A program made the translations under genes and the position numbers. DNA of 9,869 bases from Gammaproteobacteria bacterium (GTDB taxonomy: Bacteria; Pseudomonadota; Gammaproteobacteria; JAJDOJ01): assembly GCA_027030565.1 (NCBI GenBank), contig JALVEU010000222.1, positions 1 through 9,869 on the forward strand, written 5' to 3'. The notes under the pieces are model-generated. The model saw only the letters and a list, made by a program, of their open reading frames with translations. It had not been told where the DNA came from and did not search any database. Shown here one piece after another: positions 8,985 to 9,869 of the stretch (positions are counted from its first letter, which is position 1; each line of letters starts with the position of its first letter).

Positions 8985-9869
<885 letters not shown>

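Overview
The window is GC-rich DNA from what looks like a gammaproteobacterium. This rests on the E. coli-like MetH, CarA and CarB sequences, tight gene packing and very GC-rich third codon positions. An environmental, possibly chemolithotrophic, lineage would fit, but no marker here fixes the genus. There is no rRNA, tRNA, insertion sequence, phage gene or CRISPR array.

Layout. (1) At the left end, a small leftward gene (375 to 148) encodes a coiled-coil protein. It is cut by an in-frame TAG directly before what reads as its C-terminal membrane helix. (2) Divergent from it, metH (513-4208) encodes full-length cobalamin-dependent methionine synthase with all four modules and their key residues. 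(3) Converging on metH with only 6 bp between stop codons is a leftward cluster of four genes for envelope proteins. It starts at about 7437 with a YceI-family exported protein, then about 100 bp, then three tightly overlapping genes: an unrecognised exported 461-residue protein, an exported SRPBCC-fold protein and a small mono-haem cytochrome c lipoprotein. (4) A 406-bp divergent intergenic region (7438-7843) holds a good promoter for the YceI gene, a perfect 17-bp palindrome, a second hairpin, and a carA promoter followed by a terminator-like hairpin in the carA leader. (5) carA (7844-8977) and the first 295 codons of carB (8985 onward) encode carbamoyl-phosphate synthetase, which feeds arginine and pyrimidine synthesis. 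carB runs off the right edge.

How the genes work together. metH and carAB are ordinary biosynthetic genes flanking the leftward cluster. The cluster is the least explained part. Two of its products belong to folds that bind hydrophobic ligands (YceI and SRPBCC), one is a membrane-anchored electron carrier, and one is a secreted protein of unknown function with five cysteines after its signal peptide. Overlapping reading frames suggest the last three are made together. A shared role in envelope redox or lipid/isoprenoid handling is an inference, not something the sequence proves. The other points of interest are the amber codon in the small gene and the hairpin in the carA leader.
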